The notes under the pieces: model-generated
Database searches by the model: none
What the model saw: the letters and a program-made list of their open reading frames with translations, nothing else
What the model was told of the DNA's origin: nothing
Made by a program: the position numbers and the translations under genes
Shown: positions 20,117-28,367 of the stretch, piece after piece
How the letters are laid out: each line of letters opens with the position of its first letter
Position numbering within the stretch: position 1 is the stretch's first letter
Origin: Candidatus Methanoperedens sp.
GTDB lineage: Archaea; Halobacteriota; Methanosarcinia; Methanosarcinales; Methanoperedenaceae
DNA: 51,967 nt
Reading direction: 5' to 3'
Assembly (NCBI GenBank): GCA_028717345.1
Contig: JAQUNZ010000010.1
Coordinates: 1-51,967, forward strand

Positions 20117-20523
20117 TGGGGATAGATGTCGGTAAATTCATGAAAAGCCCGGAGTATGAGATAAAGCTTACAACTTACAGGGATATTTTCCAGGCAGAGG
20201 CGCTTGAAAACGATAGGTTCAGCGATGAATATAAGAAACACTCTGCCGCTGTTGTTATGGGCAAGGACGACATGAAGAAATTTGGATTTAAAACCGGCGA
20301 CAGGGTCAGATTGATGAATAGCTTCGGAAGTATCGTAGTAGAGCTAAGGGAATCGAAAAGAGAAGAGCCAGGAGGGCTTGCATTCATGGTGAACAGCCCC
20401 TGGTCCAACGCTCTTGTTTCTGATGACACCGGAGGTAAGGGGATACCCGAATTCAAGAACATAACTGCAAGGATCTCGCTGACAAAAGATGAGATAACAA
20501 AAATGGAAAGCTTGATCAGTTGA
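20116..20523 (+). CDS. fwdD: Formylmethanofuran dehydrogenase subunit D
   Basis: This 135-aa protein is the molybdopterin-dinucleotide-binding domain that in other enzymes is fused to the catalytic subunit. It is a small double-psi barrel with FKTGDRVRLMNSFGSIVVEL and GLAFMVNSPWSNALV, which contact the cofactor. It starts on the last base of fwdB (TGATG overlap), so the two are made together. It is the last gene of the three-gene operon; fwdA and fwdC must be elsewhere. Confidence 0.92.
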   Translation: MGIDVGKFMKSPEYEIKLTTYRDIFQAEALENDRFSDEYKKHSAAVVMGKDDMKKFGFKTGDRVRLMNSFGSIVVELRESKREEPGGLAFMVNSPWSNALVSDDTGGKGIPEFKNITARISLTKDEITKMESLIS

Positions 20524-20524
20524 T

Positions 20525-21439
20525 CTATTTCTTCGCGATCCTTATCAGGTTCCCGCTTCCATTCTTTATCTTGATTATCTGACCTTTCTCCTTCATTTGG
20601 GAAAGAATGGTACTTACCCTGGATTTAGATAACCCGATCTCTTTTATGATATCTGATTGGGATGCCTGACCTCCTGATCTTATTAGGAACTGCATTATCT
20701 TTTCTTCATATTTCAGATCTTCCAGGACAGGATTTTCTGGAACTGCATTATTGTCAGTTTTAATGTCTTTACTGCGTTTTTTAATAGCAACTATGTAACC
20801 TGCTCCAGCCAATAATATTAAAATAACTGCAAGTATGAGCCATGAACTGCCGCTCTCGTTGCGTGAGAGAATAATACCCGGTTCTCCTTTTCCAAAATTG
20901 CGATACATAGTTCCATCCCATATAAGCCGGTTCCCATCGCGCTTATCAAAATTCGGGGATGCTTTTTCAACATCATAGCCATCTGGTATCTTTATTATAA
21001 ACACATTATCCTTTGAAAGAAGCATTCCTTCTGAGAAGGTATCTCCGATAATTATTTTTCCTGACTTGGATTGCGAAAAATTCCTCCATTCAAAACTATA
21101 ACGAATGAGTCCATAAGAACTTGAAGGCGTCCTTGCGATATCATACGAAATATTGAACTTTTCCGCGTTCATATTTCTGCCTGAGAACTTTTCCGCAGAT
21201 AGCAGGAACCAGTCGATCCGTTTCATGAAATCGTTGATCTCCTGCCGGCTCCCGTTCTGTTCAGCTTGAAGGAACTCTTCCCAGTCGTTGATATCAGTCT
21301 GGTTGATAAGAGGGAGCTGCTTTTCCATTATCCACAGAGCATTTCCATTCGTGTGAAGCTCGATCGTGATGATGGACTGGGCTCCTGCTGCCTGAGCCCA
21401 GACAAATAAAAAAATAAAAAAAAAGATGATTCGTCTCAT
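20525..21439 (-). CDS. Membrane-anchored winged-helix regulator with extracytoplasmic domain
   Basis: From ATG 21439 the protein has a signal sequence (MRRIIFFFIFLFVWAQAAGA), an external domain of about 190 residues, a membrane helix (WLILAVILILLAGAGYIVAI, about 205-224), and a cytoplasmic winged helix (EEKIMQFLIRSGGQASQSDI, SKSRVSTILSQMKEKGQIIK). This is the archaeal DUF7345/DUF7343-type arrangement, thought to pass an external signal to transcription. Its neighbour on the same strand is the secreted Ig-like protein at 21480, upstream by 40 bases, so they may act together at the cell surface. Confidence 0.8.
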   Translation of the reverse strand: MRRIIFFFIFLFVWAQAAGAQSIITIELHTNGNALWIMEKQLPLINQTDINDWEEFLQAEQNGSRQEINDFMKRIDWFLLSAEKFSGRNMNAEKFNISYDIARTPSSSYGLIRYSFEWRNFSQSKSGKIIIGDTFSEGMLLSKDNVFIIKIPDGYDVEKASPNFDKRDGNRLIWDGTMYRNFGKGEPGIILSRNESGSSWLILAVILILLAGAGYIVAIKKRSKDIKTDNNAVPENPVLEDLKYEEKIMQFLIRSGGQASQSDIIKEIGLSKSRVSTILSQMKEKGQIIKIKNGSGNLIRIAKK

Positions 21440-21479
21440 GTACACAGCACACTACAGCAAAGGTAATAATATTTACTGC

Positions 21480-23264
21480 TCAGTCGCTGTCTTCTTCATC
21501 GTTTTCATCATCATGACCACTGTTCTTATTACCTTTTTTCTTTCCATTGGAATTGCTGGCGACAGAGCGGTCTTTCTTCTTTTCTTCTTTACTCTCTTGT
21601 TTATTTACTTTGTTTTGCTTTACCCTGTCACTGTGATCGTTGCCAACCTGGTCTTCTTCTTCGTCTTCTTTTTCAATCCCTTTTTCGATATCAGTCATTC
21701 TCTTTGAGATCTTAATCTCATCCTTTATATCGCTCTGTATCTGTTTCAGGGCTGCAACATATTCAGATACCGATAAATCTCCCGACTTGAACGCATCTCT
21801 CAGGGCTTCACGGGTCATCTGGCGTGCTGCGATACTGTCGTGAAGACGATTGACAAAGTTTAGAGTGTCCTCAGAATTACTGCCGTATTTTGCTATCTTA
21901 TACTTGAACATTTTGACTTTTACGCTTGAATAGTCAATGACATCGAACCAGTTACCGCCCCTGATTCCATTTATCTCATAGACATTCACATACCATCTGA
22001 ATTCAACTTCTGTATCTGCATCACTGGTACCCTTGAAGGCAATAGTATGGAAACCAAGGTCTCCATCATCCCATGTTCTGGAATAGTTGTATGTATTGCC
22101 TGTGCTGTCGATACTGCCAATGTCCACAGCATTTCCATCTTCAGTCCATTTTACGTTCGTCATGTGCTCAGAGGTCGTAATGGAGTATTCAATGGTCTCA
22201 CTGATGGTATCATTCACATAAATGTAATCTACTACCTGCGGCGACCACGCAATGATATCAGCATTGGTTTTTTCATGATTATCATCACGTTCATCAGTTC
22301 CCTGTACAGTCACTTTCCACAGGATCGTCTGTGTTGTTCCATTTTCATTTGACCCGCTGGCTCTCACTTTGTAATTCCCTTCACTGTTGAATTTTCGGGT
22401 AAGAGTATCAGATGGGTTGCTGATCGTCTCCCCGTTCAGAGTCCAGTGCCATGATGTCAATGACTGGTTGGCTGTGAAATTGAACCTTACAGTTTCGCTT
22501 TGATTTATTGTGAAGTTAAGACTGCCATCATTGGTCTTGTTGTTGCCCCATGATGTTATATATGGCGCGTTGCCTTCCTGAGGGGCATTCACTGTAACAT
22601 TCCAGGTAATAGTGTTGCTTGTGCCATTGTGATTTGTAGCATTGACCTTTACTGTTTTTGTCCCAGCAGTAGCCCATGATGTGATGAAATAATCGAGATC
22701 ATTGTCCTGCACCACATTATCCTTTCTCCATATCCAAGTTTCGATTGGCTGGTCAGAAGTCGCGTTGAACCTTACAGCCTGATCGATGTTCACTGAAAAT
22801 GTTCTGCTTCTGCTGTTAGTAATATTGTTCCATGGTTTTATTTCCGGAGATTCGGATGTACCAGGATAATTTGCTTTAATGTTGAGTGTTTTGTCTTCAT
22901 CGTTCACTGTGTAATATAATTTGATATTCACGGTTTCTTCATCATCGGTAGTAACATTTAATTCAAAATCAATTGTTTTGCTGGTATTTGGTTCTATTTT
23001 GACAGATCCTGTCCATAAGCCGTCCGCTTCAGAGGGATCAATAACCCTTATTTTATAGACCGTAATCGTATCATTTTCTGATAAATTTCCAATATTTTTT
23101 ATTGAAATATTCAATATGTCATCTTTTGCCACATTGAATTCAGAAGTATAATTCAATGTCAGATTATATCCTGCAATATCTTTCTGCGTCCATGAAACAA
23201 CGCTTGATGCACTGGCTGGAATTGCCAGAGCAATTATTAATATTATTAACGCTACAAGTTTCAT
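21480..23264 (-). CDS. Secreted Ig/PKD-like surface protein with charged C-terminus
   Basis: A signal peptide (MKLVALIILIIALAIPASAS) is followed by a CARDB-like beta domain (DILNISIKNIGNLSENDTIT), then three Ig/PKD-like repeats each ending in W-x-V-T/N-V (TITWNVTVNAP, TILWKVTVQGT, VEFRWYVNVYE). After these comes a helical part (TREALRDAFKSGDLSVSEYV) and a highly charged, Lys/Asp/Glu-rich tail. Many N-x-S/T sites suggest glycosylation. There is no C-terminal membrane helix, so the basic/acidic tail may bind the S-layer or other proteins. Likely surface adhesion or sensing together with the downstream membrane regulator. Confidence 0.7.
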   Translation of the reverse strand: MKLVALIILIIALAIPASASSVVSWTQKDIAGYNLTLNYTSEFNVAKDDILNISIKNIGNLSENDTITVYKIRVIDPSEADGLWTGSVKIEPNTSKTIDFELNVTTDDEETVNIKLYYTVNDEDKTLNIKANYPGTSESPEIKPWNNITNSRSRTFSVNIDQAVRFNATSDQPIETWIWRKDNVVQDNDLDYFITSWATAGTKTVKVNATNHNGTSNTITWNVTVNAPQEGNAPYITSWGNNKTNDGSLNFTINQSETVRFNFTANQSLTSWHWTLNGETISNPSDTLTRKFNSEGNYKVRASGSNENGTTQTILWKVTVQGTDERDDNHEKTNADIIAWSPQVVDYIYVNDTISETIEYSITTSEHMTNVKWTEDGNAVDIGSIDSTGNTYNYSRTWDDGDLGFHTIAFKGTSDADTEVEFRWYVNVYEINGIRGGNWFDVIDYSSVKVKMFKYKIAKYGSNSEDTLNFVNRLHDSIAARQMTREALRDAFKSGDLSVSEYVAALKQIQSDIKDEIKISKRMTDIEKGIEKEDEEEDQVGNDHSDRVKQNKVNKQESKEEKKKDRSVASNSNGKKKGNKNSGHDDENDEEDSD

Positions 23265-23475
23265 TTTGTCACCTTAAGCACCCAAAACAACTGCCAACAA
23301 TATATAAACATCGAGCGTTCTGGAGTTCTGAAAGTTTATTAAAACTTTATAGATAGTTTTATTGGTTTTTTAAGAAATATTCAACATTATTTCAGTAATA
23401 TATTGATTAAAACTTAGTTTTTTGTGATTTAATCATGGCAAAAATGGAAAAAAGATTTCTCTTTTTGAAACGATA

Positions 23476-23979
23476 TTAAACCAGATAATCCCCCTGTATC
23501 ATCACAATCTCTGTACTGTCCTTGGCTTTTGAATACCTCTCAAGAGGCTCAGCGTTGAGCTCAAGGAAAGAATGCCCCCACTTGAACTTATTAAGAATAA
23601 GCGCAGCCTGCTCCTTCTCCCCCAGTATGTAAAGCGCTGCTGCAAAAGCCTCCACTGTGCTGAGCTTGAAGGGCTTTCCGAAATTCACGGCATTTGCTGC
23701 GACAAGATATGGCAGGGCGCGGTGCGTAAGTCTTCTCCTTTGCAATATCGGGAACACACGTTCCACTTCCTCCCACGAACAGTCAAGCACCACGAGCCCG
23801 CGCCTGGCATCATCTGCTGGGGATAATGCCTGCTCGGCAAAAGGGTCAAGAAAAAGACCATCTCGCGGAAGAGTCCCGGGATGCTCATGCAGTGTTGCAA
23901 GCCAGAACCTGGCAAGTTTCTTGCCTGAGCACTTCTTCGGGTCGCACTGGTCTGCATGATAAAAGTGCAGGGGTATCAT
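23476..23979 (-). CDS. tsr3: Tsr3-type 16S rRNA aminocarboxypropyltransferase
   Basis: The 167-aa protein has the Tsr3 (DUF367) signatures: [17 protein letters not shown] at the N-terminus, [16 protein letters not shown] in the middle and [30 protein letters not shown], the SAM-binding core. In eukaryotes and archaea this enzyme adds the 3-amino-3-carboxypropyl group of SAM to a hypermodified uridine in the small-subunit rRNA. Full length, single gene, divergent from the OsmC-like gene. Confidence 0.92.
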   Translation of the reverse strand: MIPLHFYHADQCDPKKCSGKKLARFWLATLHEHPGTLPRDGLFLDPFAEQALSPADDARRGLVVLDCSWEEVERVFPILQRRRLTHRALPYLVAANAVNFGKPFKLSTVEAFAAALYILGEKEQAALILNKFKWGHSFLELNAEPLERYSKAKDSTEIVMIQGDYLV

Positions 23980-24096
23980 GCATTCTAATAGATGCTGCGG
24001 CTTAATATGATTTTGGGATATAACCGGAATAAAATCGAAAACTATAAACGGTCTATCGCTAAATCCCTTCTATTCTGGAAAATCAAGGGTGATAGT

Positions 24097-24528
24097 ATGG
24101 AACAGGATAAATGGTTATATCACAACTCTCTGAAATGGAAAGGAGAGAAAAAAGCAGACCTTCGGTTCATTGAAAGCAGACAGGAAATAGAGGTCGCCAC
24201 ACCTCCCGAGTTCGGCGGGCATGATGATATCATAAGCCCTGAAGACCTGTTCGTATCATCGGCGAATGTTTGCTTCATGACAACGCTTCTGGGTACTATC
24301 AAGAACATGGATGTGGAACTAATATCGTATGAATCAGAGGCAGAAGGGATACTTGAAACTGTTAATAAGATGAAAATATTCACAAAGATAATTATTAAAC
24401 CCAGGATAAAAGCCCGCGAGACCGAAGATAAAATAAGGATGATCCTTGGGCATGCAGAGAAGCGGTGCCTTGTTGCGAACTCCATGAAGACCTTGGTGAT
24501 AATCGAGCCTGAGATAGAGACATTATAG
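24097..24528 (+). CDS. OsmC-like protein
   Basis: GGTGAT five bases before the ATG at 24097 selects this start (143 aa) over an ATG at 23992. The protein has the OsmC fold: strands KWKGEKKADLRFI, a helix after SPEDLFVSSANVCFMTTLL with the first conserved cysteine, and a second cysteine in EKRCLVANSM. The two cysteines form the peroxide-reducing pair in the family. It probably reduces organic hydroperoxides. Cytoplasmic, single gene. Confidence 0.85.
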   Translation: MEQDKWLYHNSLKWKGEKKADLRFIESRQEIEVATPPEFGGHDDIISPEDLFVSSANVCFMTTLLGTIKNMDVELISYESEAEGILETVNKMKIFTKIIIKPRIKARETEDKIRMILGHAEKRCLVANSMKTLVIIEPEIETL

Positions 24529-24578
24529 GGTCCTGATATCTTTTTGCTGATTTTCAGCCATCCATAAGCTTTAATACT

Positions 24579-24597
24579 GTTTACGTCAATTGTAAAC
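24579..24597. promoter_or_regulatory. BlaI-type operator at the 24600 promoter
   Basis: GTTTAC (24579-24584) and GTAAAC (24592-24597) form a perfect inverted repeat with a seven-base spacer, ending two bases before the ATG. A TATA-like AAGCTTTAATA lies about 30 bases upstream of the ATG, so the transcript is probably leaderless and the site covers its start. Autoregulation by the BlaI-like product is expected. Confidence 0.65.
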
Positions 24598-24599
24598 TC

Positions 24600-24959
24600 A
24601 TGGTTAAACTGGATCAGATAAACATTTCCAAAGACGGTCTTACAAAGTTCTTCAGCCCGATCGAAGCGGCTATCCTGAGGAGCTTATGGAACGAAGGAGA
24701 GATGATGACCTCAGAATTGACCGAAAAAACAAAAATTCCTCTTACAAGCATTGCAGGCACGCTTGACCGCCTTGTCAAAGCAGGATATGCTGACAGGAGA
24801 GTAGATACTGTGAACGGAAGAGTGCGCTATGTGTATGCCCCTGTATATACCGAGGAAGAGATGGCAACTGAAATAACCACCAAGATCATGGACAGCCTCG
24901 TTGACACATTCGGTCGCGTTGCTATTGAGAATTTCTCAAAATACAGTGATAAAAAATGA
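24600..24959 (+). CDS. BlaI/MecI-like winged-helix repressor
   Basis: The 119-aa protein has the BlaI pattern: SPIEAAILRSLWNEGEMMTSEL, a recognition helix in PLTSIAGTLDRLVKAGYADR, a wing (VNGRVRYVYAPVYT) and a C-terminal dimerisation helix (EITTKIMDSLVDTFGRVA). BlaI repressors work with M56 membrane proteases that inactivate them. The next gene overlaps by four bases and encodes such a membrane protease, so the two form a signalling pair. The palindrome in front of the ATG is its likely operator. Confidence 0.88.
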   Translation: MVKLDQINISKDGLTKFFSPIEAAILRSLWNEGEMMTSELTEKTKIPLTSIAGTLDRLVKAGYADRRVDTVNGRVRYVYAPVYTEEEMATEITTKIMDSLVDTFGRVAIENFSKYSDKK

Positions 24960-25636
24960 ATATTATTGGCGAAATAAACTGCTTTGGTCTCTGCCTGAAG
25001 TTATCTGAGCTTGCCCCGATAGTGGGTCTTCTTATAGTGATCTCAGTCGCCCTTTTTGCAGCAGGTTTAATGATCAAAATGCCAAAGCACAGGGTTTCAA
25101 TGTTCGTATCTGCTCAGATCGCGGCATTTCTTGCGATCATATCAACATTTTACCTGATGAAATGCGAGGGCATGCTTTCAATATATCTTTATTTCGGATA
25201 TGCTCTGGTTTCTTCAGCCATTATCTTTGGAGCATTACGGTTTTATGACAGAGTTATGATCAGGCGCCTCAACGCAAAACCTATCGAAAATGTTCTGAGC
25301 TGGATACAGGAATTCACCGGCGGACTGGCAAATGCAACAGTATATTATTATGATTCCGCAGTTCCAAGGGCGTTTGCTGCAGGAAGATCGATTTTCGTAT
25401 CTATGGGGCTTCTTGAAATTTTATCAGACGATGAATTAAAAGCAGTGCTTGCACATGAAGCCTGGCATATAAGAAACAATAGCCGCACGCCTTTCCTGAA
25501 ACAGCTTGCAGTCATGACATTCTCATCGCACAAGAAAGACGAGCTTGAAGACTTGGCAGATATTTTCGCTGCAGAGATAGCAGGGAGTGAAGCTCTCTCC
25601 TCGGCGCGTCGCAAGGTTGATAAAGTATTTATCTGA
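24956..25636 (+). CDS. Membrane zinc protease, BlaR1/M56-like partner of the repressor
   Basis: Three or four membrane helices fill the first 95 residues, followed by the zinc motif HEAWH (167-171) in LKAVLAHEAWHI and the third ligand region DLADIFAAEIAG. The domain order matches M56/M48-type regulators that cleave a BlaI partner, but the usual external sensor domain is missing. The family ends are short (226 aa). The four-base overlap with the repressor supports co-function. It is followed by the related HtpX-type protease, so a role in membrane stress is likely. Confidence 0.8.
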   Translation: MNIIGEINCFGLCLKLSELAPIVGLLIVISVALFAAGLMIKMPKHRVSMFVSAQIAAFLAIISTFYLMKCEGMLSIYLYFGYALVSSAIIFGALRFYDRVMIRRLNAKPIENVLSWIQEFTGGLANATVYYYDSAVPRAFAAGRSIFVSMGLLEILSDDELKAVLAHEAWHIRNNSRTPFLKQLAVMTFSSHKKDELEDLADIFAAEIAGSEALSSARRKVDKVFI

Positions 25637-25680
25637 GTTGTTATTAAGAATGAAAAAAATAGTTATAAAGGTGACATAAA

Positions 25681-26643
25681 ATGGGACTTAAATTGAGATT
25701 ATATCTGGTAATGACCATATTGTTTGCAATAATATACGGTCTTTTTGTAATTGCAGGGAACATGCTGGGCATGGGCGGCACTCTGTATTTTTACGCCATA
25801 CTGGCTTCCGTAATGATGTTCATCCAGTACATGATAGGGCCTAAAATGGTAGAATGGTCAATGCATGTGAAATATGTAAACGAAGCGCAAGCTCCAGCGC
25901 TGCATAAGATGGTAACTGAACTTGCCAGGGATGCAAAGATACCCAAACCAAGGATCGGCATCGCTGCAACAAACCTCCCCAATGCTTTCGCATTCGGCAG
26001 ATGGGCAAGCGATGGACGTGTGTGCGTCACCGAAGGGATAATGAACCTTCTTAGTGAAAAAGAACTCAGGGCAGTGCTGGCGCATGAGATATCGCATCTT
26101 AAGCACAGGGATGTTGTTGTCATAACGATGATATCAGTTATCCCTATGATATGCTGGCACATCGCATGGAGCTTCATGTTCTCAGGCGGAAGGGACAGGG
26201 GCAACCAGGTACTTATCGGGATCGTGGCTATGGTAGTATATTTCATATCAAATCTCCTCGTCCTGTACGTTTCAAGGATAAGAGAATATTATGCTGACGA
26301 GGGCGCAGTGCAACTCGGCAATGCCCCGCATCAGCTTGCCTCAGCGTTGTATAAATTGGTTTACGGCAGCGCGCGATTCCCAAAAGATTCCCTGAAACAG
26401 GTTGAGGGCATGAAGGCATTCTTTGCCAGCGATCCATCACGCGCAAGCTATGAGATAAGGGAGCTCTCCCAGCTTGACCTTGACAATAGCGGGACTATAG
26501 ACCAGAATGAGCTTATGGCGCTTCGGACAAGACCAATTAAGGTAAGCGGGGTGGACAAGTTCATGGAAATGTTCAGCACCCATCCAAACATGCTCAAGCG
26601 CATCCAGCGGCTATCCTCTTTAAAAGAGGGTACTGCTCGTTAA
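25681..26643 (+). CDS. htpX: HtpX-like M48 membrane protease with EF-hand loop
   Basis: Two N-terminal helices, then HEISH (135-139) in LAVLAHEISHLKHRD-type context (here AVLAHEISHL), two more helices (150-166, 178-196) and the third zinc ligand in REYYADEGAV (about 202). This is HtpX, which degrades misfolded membrane proteins. Near the end, DLDNSGTIDQNE (266-277) is a perfect 12-residue EF-hand loop with Asp, Asp, Ser, Gly, Ile, Asp and Glu in the right places, within a helical context. This may give calcium control. It follows the repressor-protease pair by 44 bases. Confidence 0.9.
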   Translation: MGLKLRLYLVMTILFAIIYGLFVIAGNMLGMGGTLYFYAILASVMMFIQYMIGPKMVEWSMHVKYVNEAQAPALHKMVTELARDAKIPKPRIGIAATNLPNAFAFGRWASDGRVCVTEGIMNLLSEKELRAVLAHEISHLKHRDVVVITMISVIPMICWHIAWSFMFSGGRDRGNQVLIGIVAMVVYFISNLLVLYVSRIREYYADEGAVQLGNAPHQLASALYKLVYGSARFPKDSLKQVEGMKAFFASDPSRASYEIRELSQLDLDNSGTIDQNELMALRTRPIKVSGVDKFMEMFSTHPNMLKRIQRLSSLKEGTAR

Positions 26644-26790
26644 TTTCTTTTTTTTAGAAACTGAAACAAACTTTAAAAACCATAGATTTGTTTATATTAT
26701 TTGCAATATATTAGATGTTAAGGTACTGAGACTATGTTGAAATTAGATTAGAAAACTTCTTCAACATAAATAAAATGGAGGCGATGATAA

Positions 26791-27066
26791 ATGCTAAAGA
26801 CTTCAGAAGAAAGAGTGAGATTATTAAAAAAAGGAATTAAAATTAAAACCATTGAGGAGCTTTATATTCGACATAACAAAATCAAACTTATTCAGAGTCC
26901 TATACTTTTTGATCTGTTTGAACACTCTTCAAGCAATAGCATAGGTTCCCCGGACATTCCTGCCATTGAACTGAAACATGATAAAATAACTGACAGAGAT
27001 CCAATTTCCATGAGAACACAAAGTTTATATATGAATATGTTGCATGATGTTTTGTCAGTTAGCTAA
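26791..27066 (+). CDS. Small protein of unknown function (91 aa)
   Basis: GGAGG is about ten bases before the ATG. The N-terminal 45 residues are basic with strands and helices (RVRLLKKGIKIKTIEELYIRHN); the rest is polar, Ser/Asp-rich and probably flexible. No motif was recognised. It stands alone between htpX and the zinc ribbon gene, with its own AT-rich upstream region. The clear ribosome binding site supports it. Confidence 0.6.
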   Translation: MLKTSEERVRLLKKGIKIKTIEELYIRHNKIKLIQSPILFDLFEHSSSNSIGSPDIPAIELKHDKITDRDPISMRTQSLYMNMLHDVLSVS

Positions 27067-27146
27067 TTAGTAACATATAGATTTTGGAATTGACCATCTG
27101 TTATTACTTTTTTAGGTAGATTGAATAAATAAACGGAGATATATAA

Positions 27147-27347
27147 ATGAGTTTTGAACGAAAAGAAGACCGCAGTGGCGGCTTCAGACCAACTGGTCCG
27201 AGAGATATGCACATGGGTCCAAGAGAGATGCACAAAGCAACTTGCGCTGACTGCAAACAGGAAACAGAAGTACCCTTCAAGCCATCAGGTGACAGACCTG
27301 TATACTGCAGGGATTGCTACCAGAACCATAGACCAAAAAGATACTGA
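27147..27347 (+). CDS. Small Arg/Gly-rich zinc ribbon protein
   Basis: The 66-aa protein has a flexible Arg/Gly/Met-rich N-terminus (RSGGFRPTGPRDMHMGPREM) and a zinc ribbon ATCADCKQETEVPFKP to VYCRDCYQNH, with two C-x-x-C knuckles. The ribbon is of the CxxC-CxxC type common in archaea and in DNA/RNA-associated proteins. GGAG is about ten bases upstream. A strong terminator follows, so it is probably highly expressed from its own unit. The RG-rich tail suggests RNA binding, by analogy with RGG proteins. Confidence 0.85.
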   Translation: MSFERKEDRSGGFRPTGPRDMHMGPREMHKATCADCKQETEVPFKPSGDRPVYCRDCYQNHRPKRY

Positions 27348-27360
27348 ATAAAACACACAA

Positions 27361-27403
27361 CGGGCGATGATTGAACTATATCGTCGCCCGCAATCTTTTT
27401 TTT
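27361..27403 (+). terminator. Terminator after the zinc ribbon gene
   Basis: CGGGCGATGA (27361-27370) pairs with TCGTCGCCCG (27381-27390), with one G-T pair, around a ten-base loop, and is followed by a run of nine T from 27395. It can serve both strands in part, as the TrmB gene ends just beyond. Confidence 0.85.
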
Positions 27404-27413
27404 ATATTTGCAT

Positions 27414-28244
27414 TTAATCGAGCTTACCGCACAGCTTCAGCGGCTCTGCTTTATTCCACACTTCATCGAAGTAGCCCTTCATTTCCATTGCAAGCTTCTT
27501 ATCCCTCACATGCACTATTGCGAAAAGCTCCTCTTTTCTGATTGGGCTGTTGATCTTAATATTCACCATATCATCATCGATCACGTCAAAAAGTGTTGAT
27601 GAGAAGGTTGTTATCCTGCACTCCAGGTTTTTGCCCAGATACCTGAAAGTTATACTTTTTACAGTTTCATCTATGGATTGTTCAGAATTAATGACCCTGT
27701 CTATCAGCATCCTGAATTTCACACCCCGCTCAAGCGCCCTCAGCATTGCTTTTGCAAGATCGCTTTCCGGCTTTTTAGACCGCACATAGTTCGAGAACTC
27801 CGGATAGCCCACAGTAAGGCTCATTTCCTTATTTACCATGTTTAACTGTTCTATAATAATATCTAAAACCGCGCCTGCGCCCACAGCAGCAGTCCAGAAC
27901 TGCTTGTTCCGGGGTGATCTTTTTATCCCGAGAAGTTCCTTCTCAAGCTCAGATGCCATATCATCAAGCGCTAAAGACTGCTGCTTCAGCTTGAAACGCT
28001 GCGCTTCAATAAGGTATTTTATTGATGTTGAGGGGTCAACAGCAACGAACTTCCTGGGTCTTGTTTCCTGGCTGTGTATTATCCTTTTCTCCAGAAGTTC
28101 GTTGAGGATGCTGTACATCCGTCCCAGTGGAACTCCTGAAGTCGAGGAAATAAGATTTGCATCAGCAGATCCGAGGCGCAGAAGAGTTAGATACACGTCA
28201 GCTTCGTATTTAGTAAGACCAAAACTTCGCAGGTTTTCAAACAT
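27414..28244 (-). CDS. TrmB-family transcriptional regulator
   Basis: The 276-aa protein has the TrmB N-terminal winged helix (FGLTKYEADVYLTLLRLGSADANLISSTSGVPLGRMYSIL as two motifs: GLTKYEADVYLTLL and GVPLGRMYSILNEL), followed by a coiled-coil linker (RFKLKQQSLALDDMASELEKELLG) and a C-terminal sensing domain with a PLD-like fold (WTAAVGAGAVLDIIIEQL, VRDKKLAMEMKGYFDEVW). It is divergent from the RND exporter genes. A palindrome overlapping their TATA box (28318-28337) is the likely target, so it probably represses the exporter. Confidence 0.9.
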   Translation of the reverse strand: MFENLRSFGLTKYEADVYLTLLRLGSADANLISSTSGVPLGRMYSILNELLEKRIIHSQETRPRKFVAVDPSTSIKYLIEAQRFKLKQQSLALDDMASELEKELLGIKRSPRNKQFWTAAVGAGAVLDIIIEQLNMVNKEMSLTVGYPEFSNYVRSKKPESDLAKAMLRALERGVKFRMLIDRVINSEQSIDETVKSITFRYLGKNLECRITTFSSTLFDVIDDDMVNIKINSPIRKEELFAIVHVRDKKLAMEMKGYFDEVWNKAEPLKLCGKLD

Positions 28245-28317
28245 AATAATGATTGTAGTGTTTTCTGTATTTAAATTTTTTCATAAATAAACCTATTATT
28301 TAGTTGTTTTTAGAGTG

Positions 28318-28337
28318 AAAGGTTTATAAGAACCTTT
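28318..28337. promoter_or_regulatory. Operator over the TATA box of the RND operon
   Basis: AAAGGTT (28318-28324) and AACCTTT (28331-28337) are perfect inverted repeats with a six-base spacer. The TATA box TTTATAAG lies within, so a bound dimer would exclude TBP. GAGGT stands a few bases before the ATG at 28368. The TrmB-like protein encoded next door is the likely ligand-responsive binder. Confidence 0.7.
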
Positions 28338-28367
28338 GAGTAATTAAGCGTTCTCTAAAGAGGTAAA

